A stretch of 64,000 nucleotides of DNA from G963676655 sp963676655 (GCA_963676655.2 CAXXKX010000003.1:1364001-1428000), one strand, 5' to 3'. Shown: positions 51,315-60,323, counted from the stretch's first letter. Program-made: numbers and translations. Notes: generated from the letters alone by a model not told the origin.

Positions 51315-51800
51315 CTAAGTTTCTTCAGGTTTCAGAGACTTGATAACCGCACGGTCCTCATCGCTGAACAAATATGCGTCATCGGACATGTCATTCATAA
51401 TCAACTGTAAACTGTCGTCCGCGAGGACCATCAGATGCAAGCCGGATATTTCAACCGAAAGCAGGGAATAAATCCGATTAGTTTCATGAACTAAAGCACG
51501 GCAATAATTTTCTGCTTTTTTGCGGCTGGTGAAAAACGGCAGATACTCAATCCCCGCTTTGGAATAAGTATATAGTTCAAAGCTTTCCTCTTTATCAGCT
51601 CTTTCCGCCTCCTGCTCCAAAATTTTCAGCACCTCATCCTGAGACAGGTCTTCAGGCAGGCCGTCATCATAGTTTCCACTGGTGTAAACAAATACCTGAG
51701 TTTCGCAAAGGCGGACAATCAACATTTTCGAATCACCGGACCGGGCTGCTTTGACCAGAGGGTGCTTAAAGAAGAATATTTTTCCAAGTAGATTAAACAT
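51315..51800 (-). CDS. SseB-like protein, paralogue 2
   Basis: This 161-residue protein is the upstream member of the pair. It keeps HPLVKAARSGDS, CETQVFVYTSGNYDDGLPEDLS, YLPFFTSRKKAENYC and LQLIMNDMSDDAYLFSDEDRAVI at the same spacings as its neighbour, so the two arose by tandem duplication and have since diverged strongly. There is no signal peptide or membrane helix. A perfect 9-bp inverted repeat, CCGTTTCAA/TTGAAACGG, at 51820-51850 lies just upstream of its start. Confidence 0.55.
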   Translation of the reverse strand: MFNLLGKIFFFKHPLVKAARSGDSKMLIVRLCETQVFVYTSGNYDDGLPEDLSQDEVLKILEQEAERADKEESFELYTYSKAGIEYLPFFTSRKKAENYCRALVHETNRIYSLLSVEISGLHLMVLADDSLQLIMNDMSDDAYLFSDEDRAVIKSLKPEET

Positions 51801-51925
51801 AGTTTCCTGGAATTTAGTACCGTTTCAAAAACAATACAGCCTTGAAACGGATATTGCAATTTATTTCTAAAAAAAGCTGATTGAATTAACATAAATCAAT
51901 TAATTGTGCTTACTAAGACTAAGAA

Positions 51926-51962
51926 TAGTCAGACAACTTGATAATAAATAAATCTTAAACTA
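51926..51962 (-). repeat. Dispersed TAGTCA inverted-repeat element, copy R6
   Basis: Read on the minus strand, TTATCA-agttgtc-TGACTA (core 51926-51944), preceded by TTTAAGATTTATTTA as in copy R3. One arm is degenerate. Confidence 0.65.
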
Positions 51963-52081
51963 CTTGTTACCAGTGACTTAATTTAAATCTGTATTTATAG
52001 GCTCTGACTACATATCACGGAATGATTCATGTCACACAATGCTGGAGAACCGTTTTTTCTTTATTTTTTCTTTGTTAATTA

Positions 52082-52133
52082 TTGCATAAATGGAAAATAT
52101 GTTGTATAATCTACATGTAAATAACATGTAAAT
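52082..52133 (+). promoter_or_regulatory. Promoter and tandem operator of the GntR/LacI regulator
   Basis: TTGCAT (52082-52087), a 17-bp spacer and TATAAT (52105-52110). Two direct repeats of ACATGTAAAT at 52113-52122 and 52124-52133 sit over the expected transcription start, one helical turn apart. Their position suggests repression by a dimeric regulator, most simply the one encoded just downstream. Confidence 0.6.
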
Positions 52134-52155
52134 TAAAATAGAAAGCCAGCAATTC

Positions 52156-53280
52156 ATGCCTCGAGTAAGCAGTAAAATTCCTGAGAAGATCTATAATGAT
52201 CTGCATGCCGGCATCACCAACGGCAAATATTCTCACGGCGATTTCATTCCATCCGAAAACGATCTGGCCACGAAGTACAAAGTTACCAGGTTCTATGCCA
52301 GAAAGGCGCTTGTCCTGCTCGAAAAACGCGGATTGGTAGTCAACAAACGCGGGACCGGACGTACTGTAACCCGTCAGTCAGCCAACAAGATCAAGCGTCT
52401 GGCAATCATGGATTCACATTCCATTGAATATTATTTAAATCATCCAGATAATCTGCCAGGACATATTTTTCAATGGCAGAGCGGAGTGTATGAAGCCTGT
52501 AATTCTCTTGATGTGACTCCGATATATCTGACTGGAGAACAAAAAAGTATTGGGGAATGCCTCTCATTGTTACAACAGGTGCTTGACAGTAATGTTGACG
52601 CATTAATTTGTCATCCCACCTATAGACCAGGCAAAGATTTTGCGGAATTCCTCTGTTCATTAAGAAACTGCGGAATTCCGGTCATGTGTTTTACCGAGCT
52701 GGCCCCCCATGACAGGCTGGACTACTTCTTTCTGGACAATTATGCCGCGGGCAAACTGCTTACGGAACATGTGATCAAACAGGGTCATGAAAAAATCGGC
52801 TACATGTATGCAAAACTTGACGATCAGCTGAAGTATTACCGCTATCGGGGATATGCCGATGTAATGCTGAAACATGGGCTGAAAATCGATGACGCAAGTA
52901 TAGTAACGATTGAGGATGATCCATCGATCAACCTGTGGCAGCCCAGAGGAAAAATGGCTATTGAAATCATGGCTGATCGCGGAATACTCGATTCTCTGAC
53001 CTGCATAATCTGTTATAATGACCAGATGGCTGAAGGCGCTATTGATGAATTGAAAAATCGCGGTTACTCAGTACCGGATGACATATCCATAATTGCTTTT
53101 GATAACGACCCGCGCTGTTCAAGCTATGATCTGACAACTGGTTTCTTTCCATTTGCGGAGGCTACCGCGGAAGCAACAAGAAAATTCATTAAACGGGTTA
53201 ACAACAATTCAGACTCTTTAGTAAACATCTCCATTAAACCGCAATTGATTGAACGCAAAAGTATTAAAAATATCACTTAG
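52156..53280 (+). CDS. GntR/LacI-type hybrid regulator (AraR-like)
   Basis: This 374-residue cytosolic regulator has a GntR winged helix (residues 5-72: IYNDLHAGITNGKYSHGDFIPSENDLATKYKV, KRGLVVNKRGTGRTV) and a LacI-type sugar-binding domain with IFQWQSGVYEACNSLDVTPIYL, VDALICHPTY, IPVMCFTELAPHDRLDYFFLDNYAAGKLLTEHVIKQGHEKIGYMY, LTCIICYNDQMAEGAI and VPDDISIIAFDND. It probably represses the downstream run of pseudopilin, GH2-like and SGNH genes until a sugar is bound. Its stop codon overlaps the left end of hairpin element B. Confidence 0.92.
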   Translation: MPRVSSKIPEKIYNDLHAGITNGKYSHGDFIPSENDLATKYKVTRFYARKALVLLEKRGLVVNKRGTGRTVTRQSANKIKRLAIMDSHSIEYYLNHPDNLPGHIFQWQSGVYEACNSLDVTPIYLTGEQKSIGECLSLLQQVLDSNVDALICHPTYRPGKDFAEFLCSLRNCGIPVMCFTELAPHDRLDYFFLDNYAAGKLLTEHVIKQGHEKIGYMYAKLDDQLKYYRYRGYADVMLKHGLKIDDASIVTIEDDPSINLWQPRGKMAIEIMADRGILDSLTCIICYNDQMAEGAIDELKNRGYSVPDDISIIAFDNDPRCSSYDLTTGFFPFAEATAEATRKFIKRVNNNSDSLVNISIKPQLIERKSIKNIT

Positions 53281-53440
53281 GAGCTGTATAAAAATAAACT
53301 TGACAAAATGAGTGAATTATCCCGGAATGATTTGGGAAGTTGCCGATGGGGCGCATAGCCTAAGCTATGTAACGAATCGGCAAAACACAAAGCAACCGGG
53401 AGAAACGCACAGATGTAAAGGTTATTTTTATACAGCTCCT
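53279..53440. repeat. Hairpin element B with perfect 19-bp terminal inverted repeats
   Basis: AGGAGCTGTATAAAAATAA (53279-53297) and its exact complement TTATTTTTATACAGCTCCT (53422-53440) bound a 162-bp segment. Nested inside are CCCGG/CCGGG (53321, 53396), TTGCCGAT/ATCGGCAA (53340, 53376) and GCATAGC-ctaa-GCTATGT (53353-53370), so the whole strand can fold into one long cruciform. It has no coding capacity. It lies 22 bp before a pseudopilin start and resembles element A in inner layout. Confidence 0.8.
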
Positions 53441-53462
53441 TAACAAAAAAGGAGTATGAAAA

Positions 53463-54221
53463 ATGAGAAAAAATCATCAACAAAGTCCAATTTTCACATT
53501 GATCGAACTTCTGGTTGTGATTGCTATTATCGCAATCCTTGCCAGTATGCTGCTGCCGGCGCTGAACTCGGCCAGAGCCAAGGCCAGAACCATCAAATGC
53601 GCGGCAAACCTGAAACAGTCCGGCATGGCAATGATGCTATATAATGATGATTACGACGGTTTCTTTCCTTGCTACCGGGAAGATCCGGCCGCTGGTTCAG
53701 GGGATGGCTATTATCTATGCGTGGTAGCCCGCTACTGTAATATTCCGGTTCCGTCAAACAAGCAAATCGGCAATGTGCTGCATTGTCCGGAGTATCGTCC
53801 CTACAGCGTTAATTCCGATCCGCTTCCGGCTAAAACCGTGTATACCAATATAACCGGGGTCCGGGAATACCCTTCGAATTATTATATCTTCAGTTGTTAT
53901 TCCGGGTCCATTGCCATGTTTACCGATATCAAAGTTAACGGCGTCCTGCCTCAGGTCCGCAAGACCAGAATCAGAAAACCAACCCGGGCTTTTGTCATGA
54001 CCGATGGCGTCAATCACACAATCCGGCAATGGAACCAGTATTTCCATATCCGGCATAATCGTGGGGTCAATATGAGTTTCGCTGACGGACATGTCGAACC
54101 TTTCAGTGGTTTTAATATGGTTATCCCAACCGGAACCGTCTGCGGGGCCAACGGCAGCGACTACAAAACCGTAATGACATACCTCTATAAAGATTTTCCA
54201 TGGTCGAAGACCTGGTATTGA
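53463..54221 (+). CDS. Type II pseudopilin with DGH C-terminal signature
   Basis: This 252-residue pseudopilin has the leader MRKNHQQSPI before FTLIELLVVIAIIAILASM, Glu5 present, then NSARAKARTIKCAANLKQSG. The globular domain ends with IRHNRGVNMSFADGHVEPFSG, the H-x9-DG signature. AAGGAG precedes the ATG. It sits between the GntR/LacI regulator (with element B in the gap) and the GH2-like gene, 35 bp ahead of the latter, and is presumably expressed with it. The mature part has Cys residues that could form a disulfide outside the membrane. Confidence 0.92.
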   Translation: MRKNHQQSPIFTLIELLVVIAIIAILASMLLPALNSARAKARTIKCAANLKQSGMAMMLYNDDYDGFFPCYREDPAAGSGDGYYLCVVARYCNIPVPSNKQIGNVLHCPEYRPYSVNSDPLPAKTVYTNITGVREYPSNYYIFSCYSGSIAMFTDIKVNGVLPQVRKTRIRKPTRAFVMTDGVNHTIRQWNQYFHIRHNRGVNMSFADGHVEPFSGFNMVIPTGTVCGANGSDYKTVMTYLYKDFPWSKTWY

Positions 54222-54256
54222 TTATTTAACTGGCAATTGAAAATTAGAAATAAGAA

Positions 54257-57200
54257 ATGAATATGATGCAAAGATTAACAGGGGTTTTATTGTTTATCAT
54301 CTGTCTGACAACATATGCCGACAAGAAAATTGAGCTGAAAGGCAGCTGGCAGGTTCAACCGGCAATGACCGTAAAAAAACAACCGGTAAATAGTGATTGG
54401 GGAACATGGGGTTTGCGCAACTGGCGCTGGAGCCGACCGCCCAAAGGCGTGCCGTGGTCAAAAATACAAACCTCAAGCGTGAATTCAATCTGGCTGAAAA
54501 CCTCATTCGACGTCCCGGAAGCATGGTCCGGCAGCAAAATACTGCTGGACTTTATGCGGCTCGAGGGGGATTCAATCGTCTTTGTCAACGGCATCAAAAT
54601 CGGTGAACGGCTGCGTCCGTATGGTGCAATCAACATTACCAAAGCCGTAAAAACCGGCAAAAACGAACTGCTTATGTTCTTAACCCGCGATTATACTAAT
54701 ATTTCACGCGGGGCCAAAGACGATCCTTTGCGTTATATTTCACGCAAGAAAATGGCAATTAACAGGTTGGGGCTCGGTGTGACCGCACCGGTCTACCTGA
54801 TAGAAATTCCACGTCCGGCCGGAATCGCCGATGTTTTCGTCAAGACCTCATGGCGTAAAAAGAAAATCTGTCTGGAAGTGGAAATTGATGCCGCAAGCAA
54901 ACTGACCGGAGCAACCATTGATGTACAAATATATGATCAAAGCGGCAAAAAAGCCTTGAGTTTTTCCGGCAAACCGGACAAAGTTTCTCCTGGAATATCT
55001 ACAACAGAAATCTGTTCCGTCTGGAAAAACCCGATTCCCTGGGAAATGGAAAAGGGCTATATTTATAAGGCCGTAGTATCTTTGAAGCAAGACGGCAAAA
55101 TCCTGGATTCATATACTCAGAAATTTGGCTTCAGGGAAGTTTGGACCGAAGGAAGGACGGTCTATTTGAACGGTCATCCCGCCCGTTGGCGGGTGGAGTG
55201 GACCTCGTTCGGGATTACCGAAAACTCGATTCCGTTCCTGAAAATGATGGGAAGAAACTTCGTATACATCCAACCTAATCCTACCGCCTGGTGGCGCGAC
55301 TGGCCGGAAGTACCGTATAACGAACCCAAACTAATTGAGCTTCTTGACCGTGAAGGCATCGCGTTGTCAATGCCTGCCCCCGGTTGTTCCATGATCCGTG
55401 ACGCACTGCTCAACAATCCCAAAGCCATTGCGGATTATAAACGGGAAGTGGCCGATTACGTCAAAAGATACCGCAACCACCCCGCGTTGATCGCCTGGTC
55501 TGTCGGTATGAACTCATTTAACCCGAGAGATGCCATCCATCCGGAAACGATGGGTCAACGCAGCGACTATAATCATAGTCAGGCAAAAGTTATTAATAAA
55601 GCGCTAGATATCGTCAAGCAGAACGACCCGACCCGGCTAGGTTACAGTCATGCCGACGGCAATCTCGGCGATATCGCCACCGCCAACTGTTACCCGAACT
55701 TCGCACCGGTCCAGGAATACGAGGACTGGCCGTCGGTCTGGGCTCAAAAAGGCAATATGCCGTGGTTCGCCTGTGAATTCGCGGCTTTTTACAATGGCAG
55801 CCTCTATAAAGGCAAACAAATTTTACTGACGGAATTCGCCGCTATCTATTTTGGCGAAAAAGCTTTCGAAAAAGAACCGGTCAAGCAGCTTGAAAAAACC
55901 ATGGAAACCGGCTTGCAGCACCGTTCTCACGGCAACAATCTGAAAAGCATTCTGCCTTATGCCCCGATCTTCTGGGATCTCAACCGGATTCATGTGGTCA
56001 ACACCGACCGGGCCTGGCGCACCTGGGGCGTCCAGGGCTGGCATTACTTCAACTTCGGCATCGGCTACGGCGACCCGCCGGAGTTCAAAAGCAAACGCCC
56101 ATTCAACCGTTACGCCTGTTTGAAACAGAAAGTCACCAAAATCCCCGACTGGGTCAATCCGCAATTCCATACCTATCGCAAAAATATGCAGCCTTTACTG
56201 GCTTACATTGCCGGTTACCCCGTTCATACCGATAAAGATCACAGCTTCTACAGCGGCTCTCAAGTCAAAAAACAGTTGGCAGTCGTCTGGGACGGTCCCG
56301 GCAATCGCATTCTCGACGCCACCTGGAAGTTGACCGGCAACAGCAAAACCATGACGCAAGGCGCATATAAACTTGAACTTAAAGCCGGTGACATTAAGTT
56401 TTATCCGATTAACTTCAAGGCTCCGGAAGTCAATAAGCGAACCGAGGCCAAACTTGAGTTGACGATAAAAGACAATGGTAAAATTGTTCAAACCTACGAG
56501 TTTCCAGTTCAGTTTTTTCCGCGGCAAAAACCTTTGTCTTTGAAAAAAAGAATTGTTCTTTTCGACCCGGCCCGGCAATCCAATTGGCTCAACAAGCTGG
56601 GCCCAAAAGTCGTCATGTACGAAAAGAATATGATTCTGGGTAAAAACGATATTCTGGTGATTGGGCGCGAAGCGCTCAAACCCGGCAGTCAACTGCCTTA
56701 TTCAGTTAAAGATCTGGCAAATGGCCTGAATGTCATCGTTCTGGAACAACTGCCCAAACTCTGGGAAGGCATCGGGTTCAAATCGCTGGAAACCGCGCCC
56801 CGTTACACTTTTATGGCCGACAAAAAACATCCTATCCTTGCCGGACTCAAACCAGCCGATCTGCTTTACTGGCGCGGGTCGCCGGATCTGCTGCCGGAAT
56901 TCAAACATGCCCGGGGGTACGATGTCCTGCGCGCCCCGAAAGTCACCAACCGCAACACCGTGGCATCATGTATTCTGCAAATTCCGCAAGTAATCGGATT
57001 TACGCCGGTTATTGCCGGGGCTTTCGCACTGGAATATTCTCCGCTGCTTACTTTTAAAACCGGCAAAGGCATGATCATCTTTTCATCGCTGGACCTGACC
57101 GGGCGGGTTGGCGTCTCTCCGGTGCCGACTGTAATCGCGTCGAATATGCTGAAATATGCCGACAATTTTGATGCTTCGGGACATAAAATCTATTATGACG

Positions 57201-58303
57201 GCAGCCCCGAAGGCAAAAAAATGCTGGAAAGTCTCCAGTGCGCCTTTACCAATCAATTGGAAAACAGTGTGGTTGTCGATTACAAAACATGCAAACTGCC
57301 TCAGGCAAAACTGAATAATTTCCTAAAATCCGGCGGTCAGTGCATCAGCTTTGACCTTTCCCCGCAAATTCTGTCCAGCCTTGGTATTAAAACGGCAAAA
57401 CAAAAACTCTACAAAGCCCCGGCTGTTGACATCAGCGGTATTACTGCCAATCTGTTGCGCTGGCGCGACGCCCTTGAAGTCAACACCATTGACGGCGGAA
57501 TATTCAAAACCGAAGGGCGGCGGTTGTTTGTCCAGGTAACCCCGGAAATGCTGTGCAACCGCTACCTGAAAAATCAAGACAAACGGGAAAATATTCTGCT
57601 CAGTATTGCTGCGCTCAACCGACTGACGGCAACGGTATTGACCAATGCCGGATGTATCCCCGATCCTGAACTGATTAAACGGATGGCTACTCTGTCTTCC
57701 GGTCCCGGATATAAAAACCTGGCTTACTGGTATGTTCTCGGCCCGTTCGCGGTAACCAAAGACGCCAAAAACAAAGGACTGGACACCGTCTATCCGGGCG
57801 AAAAGAATGCCATTGCCGGGGATACCAATCCCAATCTGCTTTACAAAGGCGCCGGCGGCAAAATGCTTGACTTCCGGACCACCGCGGTTGCCGGTGATGA
57901 CGGTTTTATCAACGTGGGTAAAGCTTTGAAAGCCACCAGCGAAAACAGTATCGCCTATGCCGTAAAAGAGGTTAATTGCGACAACGCCGGTTATGTTACC
58001 CTGCGGTTCGGGGTTGATTATTTTATGAAAGTCTGGGTTAACGGCAAGTTGGTACACATTGTCAACAGCGGGCACAGTTCCCCAAAAGCGAACCGGCATA
58101 TCGTTAAGGTTCACATGAACAAAGGTCTGAATATCATTACCTTGAAAATACGCTCCGGCAGTAAAGGATTCGGCTTCTGGGCCAACATGTCCGAACCGTC
58201 AAGTACTGCTCAACGCGATGGAGCTGCATCTCAGTCAAAATTGGTGGACCTGTACGACCCACAAACCAAAATGCGTGATCCTTATGAGTATCATTACTGG
58301 TAA
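54257..58303 (+). CDS. Secreted GH2-like glycosidase, acid/base motif altered
   Basis: This 1348-residue exported protein has a signal peptide (MNMMQRLTGVLLFIICLTTYA), then a GH2 jelly-roll domain (VNSIWLKTSFDVPEAWSGSKILLDFMRLEG, VFVNGIKIGER), an immunoglobulin-like domain and a TIM barrel starting at LNGHPARWRVEWTSFG. At about 414 the GH2 acid/base segment reads LIAWSVGMNSFNP where WS-x-GNE is usual, so the acid/base Glu is missing. The nucleophile region (about 507) is WFACEFAAFYNG. Several beta domains follow, ending in a sugar-binding-like sandwich with YVLGPFAV and DYFMKVWVNGKLV. No clear ribosome-binding site was seen. Confidence 0.8.
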   Translation: MNMMQRLTGVLLFIICLTTYADKKIELKGSWQVQPAMTVKKQPVNSDWGTWGLRNWRWSRPPKGVPWSKIQTSSVNSIWLKTSFDVPEAWSGSKILLDFMRLEGDSIVFVNGIKIGERLRPYGAINITKAVKTGKNELLMFLTRDYTNISRGAKDDPLRYISRKKMAINRLGLGVTAPVYLIEIPRPAGIADVFVKTSWRKKKICLEVEIDAASKLTGATIDVQIYDQSGKKALSFSGKPDKVSPGISTTEICSVWKNPIPWEMEKGYIYKAVVSLKQDGKILDSYTQKFGFREVWTEGRTVYLNGHPARWRVEWTSFGITENSIPFLKMMGRNFVYIQPNPTAWWRDWPEVPYNEPKLIELLDREGIALSMPAPGCSMIRDALLNNPKAIADYKREVADYVKRYRNHPALIAWSVGMNSFNPRDAIHPETMGQRSDYNHSQAKVINKALDIVKQNDPTRLGYSHADGNLGDIATANCYPNFAPVQEYEDWPSVWAQKGNMPWFACEFAAFYNGSLYKGKQILLTEFAAIYFGEKAFEKEPVKQLEKTMETGLQHRSHGNNLKSILPYAPIFWDLNRIHVVNTDRAWRTWGVQGWHYFNFGIGYGDPPEFKSKRPFNRYACLKQKVTKIPDWVNPQFHTYRKNMQPLLAYIAGYPVHTDKDHSFYSGSQVKKQLAVVWDGPGNRILDATWKLTGNSKTMTQGAYKLELKAGDIKFYPINFKAPEVNKRTEAKLELTIKDNGKIVQTYEFPVQFFPRQKPLSLKKRIVLFDPARQSNWLNKLGPKVVMYEKNMILGKNDILVIGREALKPGSQLPYSVKDLANGLNVIVLEQLPKLWEGIGFKSLETAPRYTFMADKKHPILAGLKPADLLYWRGSPDLLPEFKHARGYDVLRAPKVTNRNTVASCILQIPQVIGFTPVIAGAFALEYSPLLTFKTGKGMIIFSSLDLTGRVGVSPVPTVIASNMLKYADNFDASGHKIYYDGSPEGKKMLESLQCAFTNQLENSVVVDYKTCKLPQAKLNNFLKSGGQCISFDLSPQILSSLGIKTAKQKLYKAPAVDISGITANLLRWRDALEVNTIDGGIFKTEGRRLFVQVTPEMLCNRYLKNQDKRENILLSIAALNRLTATVLTNAGCIPDPELIKRMATLSSGPGYKNLAYWYVLGPFAVTKDAKNKGLDTVYPGEKNAIAGDTNPNLLYKGAGGKMLDFRTTAVAGDDGFINVGKALKATSENSIAYAVKEVNCDNAGYVTLRFGVDYFMKVWVNGKLVHIVNSGHSSPKANRHIVKVHMNKGLNIITLKIRSGSKGFGFWANMSEPSSTAQRDGAASQSKLVDLYDPQTKMRDPYEYHYW

Positions 58304-58307
58304 GAAA

Positions 58308-60278
58308 ATGATAAAACAGTTCATAACATCACTGGTTATCAGCCTGGTATTCGCACTCAACGGAGCGGAAAAAGTTCTCGTTAAACAGGATTTCGAGAAC
58401 CAGATTTCCGGCAGCGTGCCTTCCGGCTGGAGCCGGGCCTGGGGAAATCAGGGCGACGATTTGTTCCGTATTTCATCAGAATACGCCGTTTCCGAGCAGC
58501 AAAGCATGCTTTTTGACCGGCTGTCCAGCGAAAATAAGGCGCAATGGGGCTTATGTACGCGCTTTCCGCATATTACCACCGGGACCTATAAACTGAGTTT
58601 CAATTTCATGGTTTTCGGTCCCGGCAATCAGGCGTCATTCACCTTTGAATTCAGGAACCGGGACGGGCGGGAAAAAATCTTCCGGATCACCTTTAAGGAC
58701 CGGAACATTCTGCTCGGTTCCTATGCTCCGCTGCCCCGGAAAAAACAGGTGGTGTCACTCGGCAGATACGAACCGGCAAAATGGTACAATTTGACCTTAA
58801 AATTCCCCTCAAATCCCACCGCGGGTAAATATGTCGAAGCCACCCTGACGTCTCAGGAAAAGTCGGAAAATAAGAAGACAGTGAAAAACCTCATAAATTT
58901 CCCAAAAGGAAAATTCGGCATGATGATGCTCTGTATCGGGCCCAACAAAAGAGGCTATCGGATCTTCATAGACGATTTTCAAGTTTCAACCGTCAATAAT
59001 ACAACTATTAACGATAACATCAATAAGGACAAAAAGATGAAAAAAACCGCGGCAATAATCCTTGCGGCATCAGCCGTTTGCGCCGGAGCGAACGGGGTCG
59101 ATCAAAAGCTCAAAAATTTTATGGCTAAATCCCAAAAACAGCGTATTGCGGTGATCGCCCTGGGCGACAGCAATCAGCAATTTGGCGGGCATGGTTGGAC
59201 CCAATACATGTCCGAGGCAATTCTAAAAAAATTCGGATCCTACGGCACCGGCCTGATCCAGGTCGCGGGCCGGGTTCCTTCATGGGCCAAAGCTAAAGGT
59301 TTAATAAATAAAGGAGCTCCGGTCGAATTGGCTCCGGATCTTTTTTCATACTGGTATTTGCCGGCCGGAGAAAAACAAAAGGCTAATTGGAATATCACTG
59401 GCTACGGCATTGCCGCTGATCATCCGATGGATATAAAGGGAGAACTGCAATACCGTATCAAATATGCCATTTTCAAAGACGGCAAAGGCTCGTTCAGGCC
59501 TTCAGTCCGAATAAACAAAGCGCCATGGAAAATTTTTCAGACGGATAAACCGGTTTCAACCGGAAGCGAGAAGAACGCGATGGCAGAATACGTGATGACC
59601 GTCAAAGCCGATCCGCAGCGAACATATCCAATCCTTTTTTCAATCTCACCGATCAACGGTATAATCAACGGACCGTTCCTCGGCGAATTTTGCGCAATTG
59701 AAAATAACGAAAAACAAACCGGCTGTTCCTACCAGACTCTCTATGCCGCCGGGGGACATGCCTTGAGAGATATGCTGTTGAATCTCAGAAAAACCGGTGA
59801 CGGCAAAATTGTTTCTTATATGAATTTTATCCGCGAGTCCCTCAATGGCGACAAATCCTGCGTTGTGATGATCAATTCCGGGTTGAACGACCGTAATCGC
59901 GGTGTCAAGTCATCCGGCCCGGAAAAGAAAGCCCTGGCCAACACTAAAGACGGTTACAAAGACAATTTAAAAGGACTAACCATTCTACTGGAAAGATGCT
60001 GGATCAAAGCCGGCGGAGCCAAAGAAACCATTCATTTTGCGTTTATGCCGAGCCATCCGATTTCCACCCCGGACGACCCAAAACTGGTCTCATATCGTCT
60101 GGGTGCAAGCGAACTGGCCGCAACCATGGACAACGCGTCGTGCATTCTCCTGCCTGAACTGGTTTCCCAGAAAACAATGCTGAAAGATAAATATTATGAC
60201 AAACGCGGCAAAGCGCACCTGACCCGAAAGGGCTATCAAAAAATTTCCGACGCAGTCGTCACCGCAATTGCAAAATAA
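58308..60278 (+). CDS. Apparent fusion: secreted beta-sandwich protein + SGNH hydrolase
   Basis: This is one 656-residue frame containing two complete secreted proteins. Residues 1-243 begin with a signal peptide (MIKQFITSLVISLVFALNG) and form a concanavalin-like beta-sandwich. At residue 244 a second signal peptide (MKKTAAIILAASAVCAGANG) begins, preceded by AAGGA at a spacing of 7. The remainder is an SGNH esterase with VIALGDSNQQFGG (block I), INSGLNDRN (block III) and a C-terminal RGKAHLTRKGYQ (His of block V). The first stop appears to have been lost, so the second part may be made both fused and alone. The frame starts 4 bp after the GH2-like gene. Confidence 0.8.
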   Translation: MIKQFITSLVISLVFALNGAEKVLVKQDFENQISGSVPSGWSRAWGNQGDDLFRISSEYAVSEQQSMLFDRLSSENKAQWGLCTRFPHITTGTYKLSFNFMVFGPGNQASFTFEFRNRDGREKIFRITFKDRNILLGSYAPLPRKKQVVSLGRYEPAKWYNLTLKFPSNPTAGKYVEATLTSQEKSENKKTVKNLINFPKGKFGMMMLCIGPNKRGYRIFIDDFQVSTVNNTTINDNINKDKKMKKTAAIILAASAVCAGANGVDQKLKNFMAKSQKQRIAVIALGDSNQQFGGHGWTQYMSEAILKKFGSYGTGLIQVAGRVPSWAKAKGLINKGAPVELAPDLFSYWYLPAGEKQKANWNITGYGIAADHPMDIKGELQYRIKYAIFKDGKGSFRPSVRINKAPWKIFQTDKPVSTGSEKNAMAEYVMTVKADPQRTYPILFSISPINGIINGPFLGEFCAIENNEKQTGCSYQTLYAAGGHALRDMLLNLRKTGDGKIVSYMNFIRESLNGDKSCVVMINSGLNDRNRGVKSSGPEKKALANTKDGYKDNLKGLTILLERCWIKAGGAKETIHFAFMPSHPISTPDDPKLVSYRLGASELAATMDNASCILLPELVSQKTMLKDKYYDKRGKAHLTRKGYQKISDAVVTAIAK

Positions 60279-60323
60279 GTTTTAATATTTGCATAACTCA
60301 TTGGTCTTCACAAGAGTGCTATG

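Larger units (their letters stand above)
51801..52155. other. Divergent intergenic region with an inverted repeat, copy R6 and an operator
   Basis: No gene is supported. From left to right it holds the perfect inverted repeat CCGTTTCAA-n13-TTGAAACGG (51820-51850) in the leader of the SseB-like pair, repeat copy R6 (51926 onwards) and the promoter/operator of the GntR/LacI regulator (52082-52133). Confidence 0.6.

Noticed and set aside
57323..58114. 263-codon minus-strand open frame
   Set aside because: It is antisense to the GH2-like gene, with no start signal or domain.
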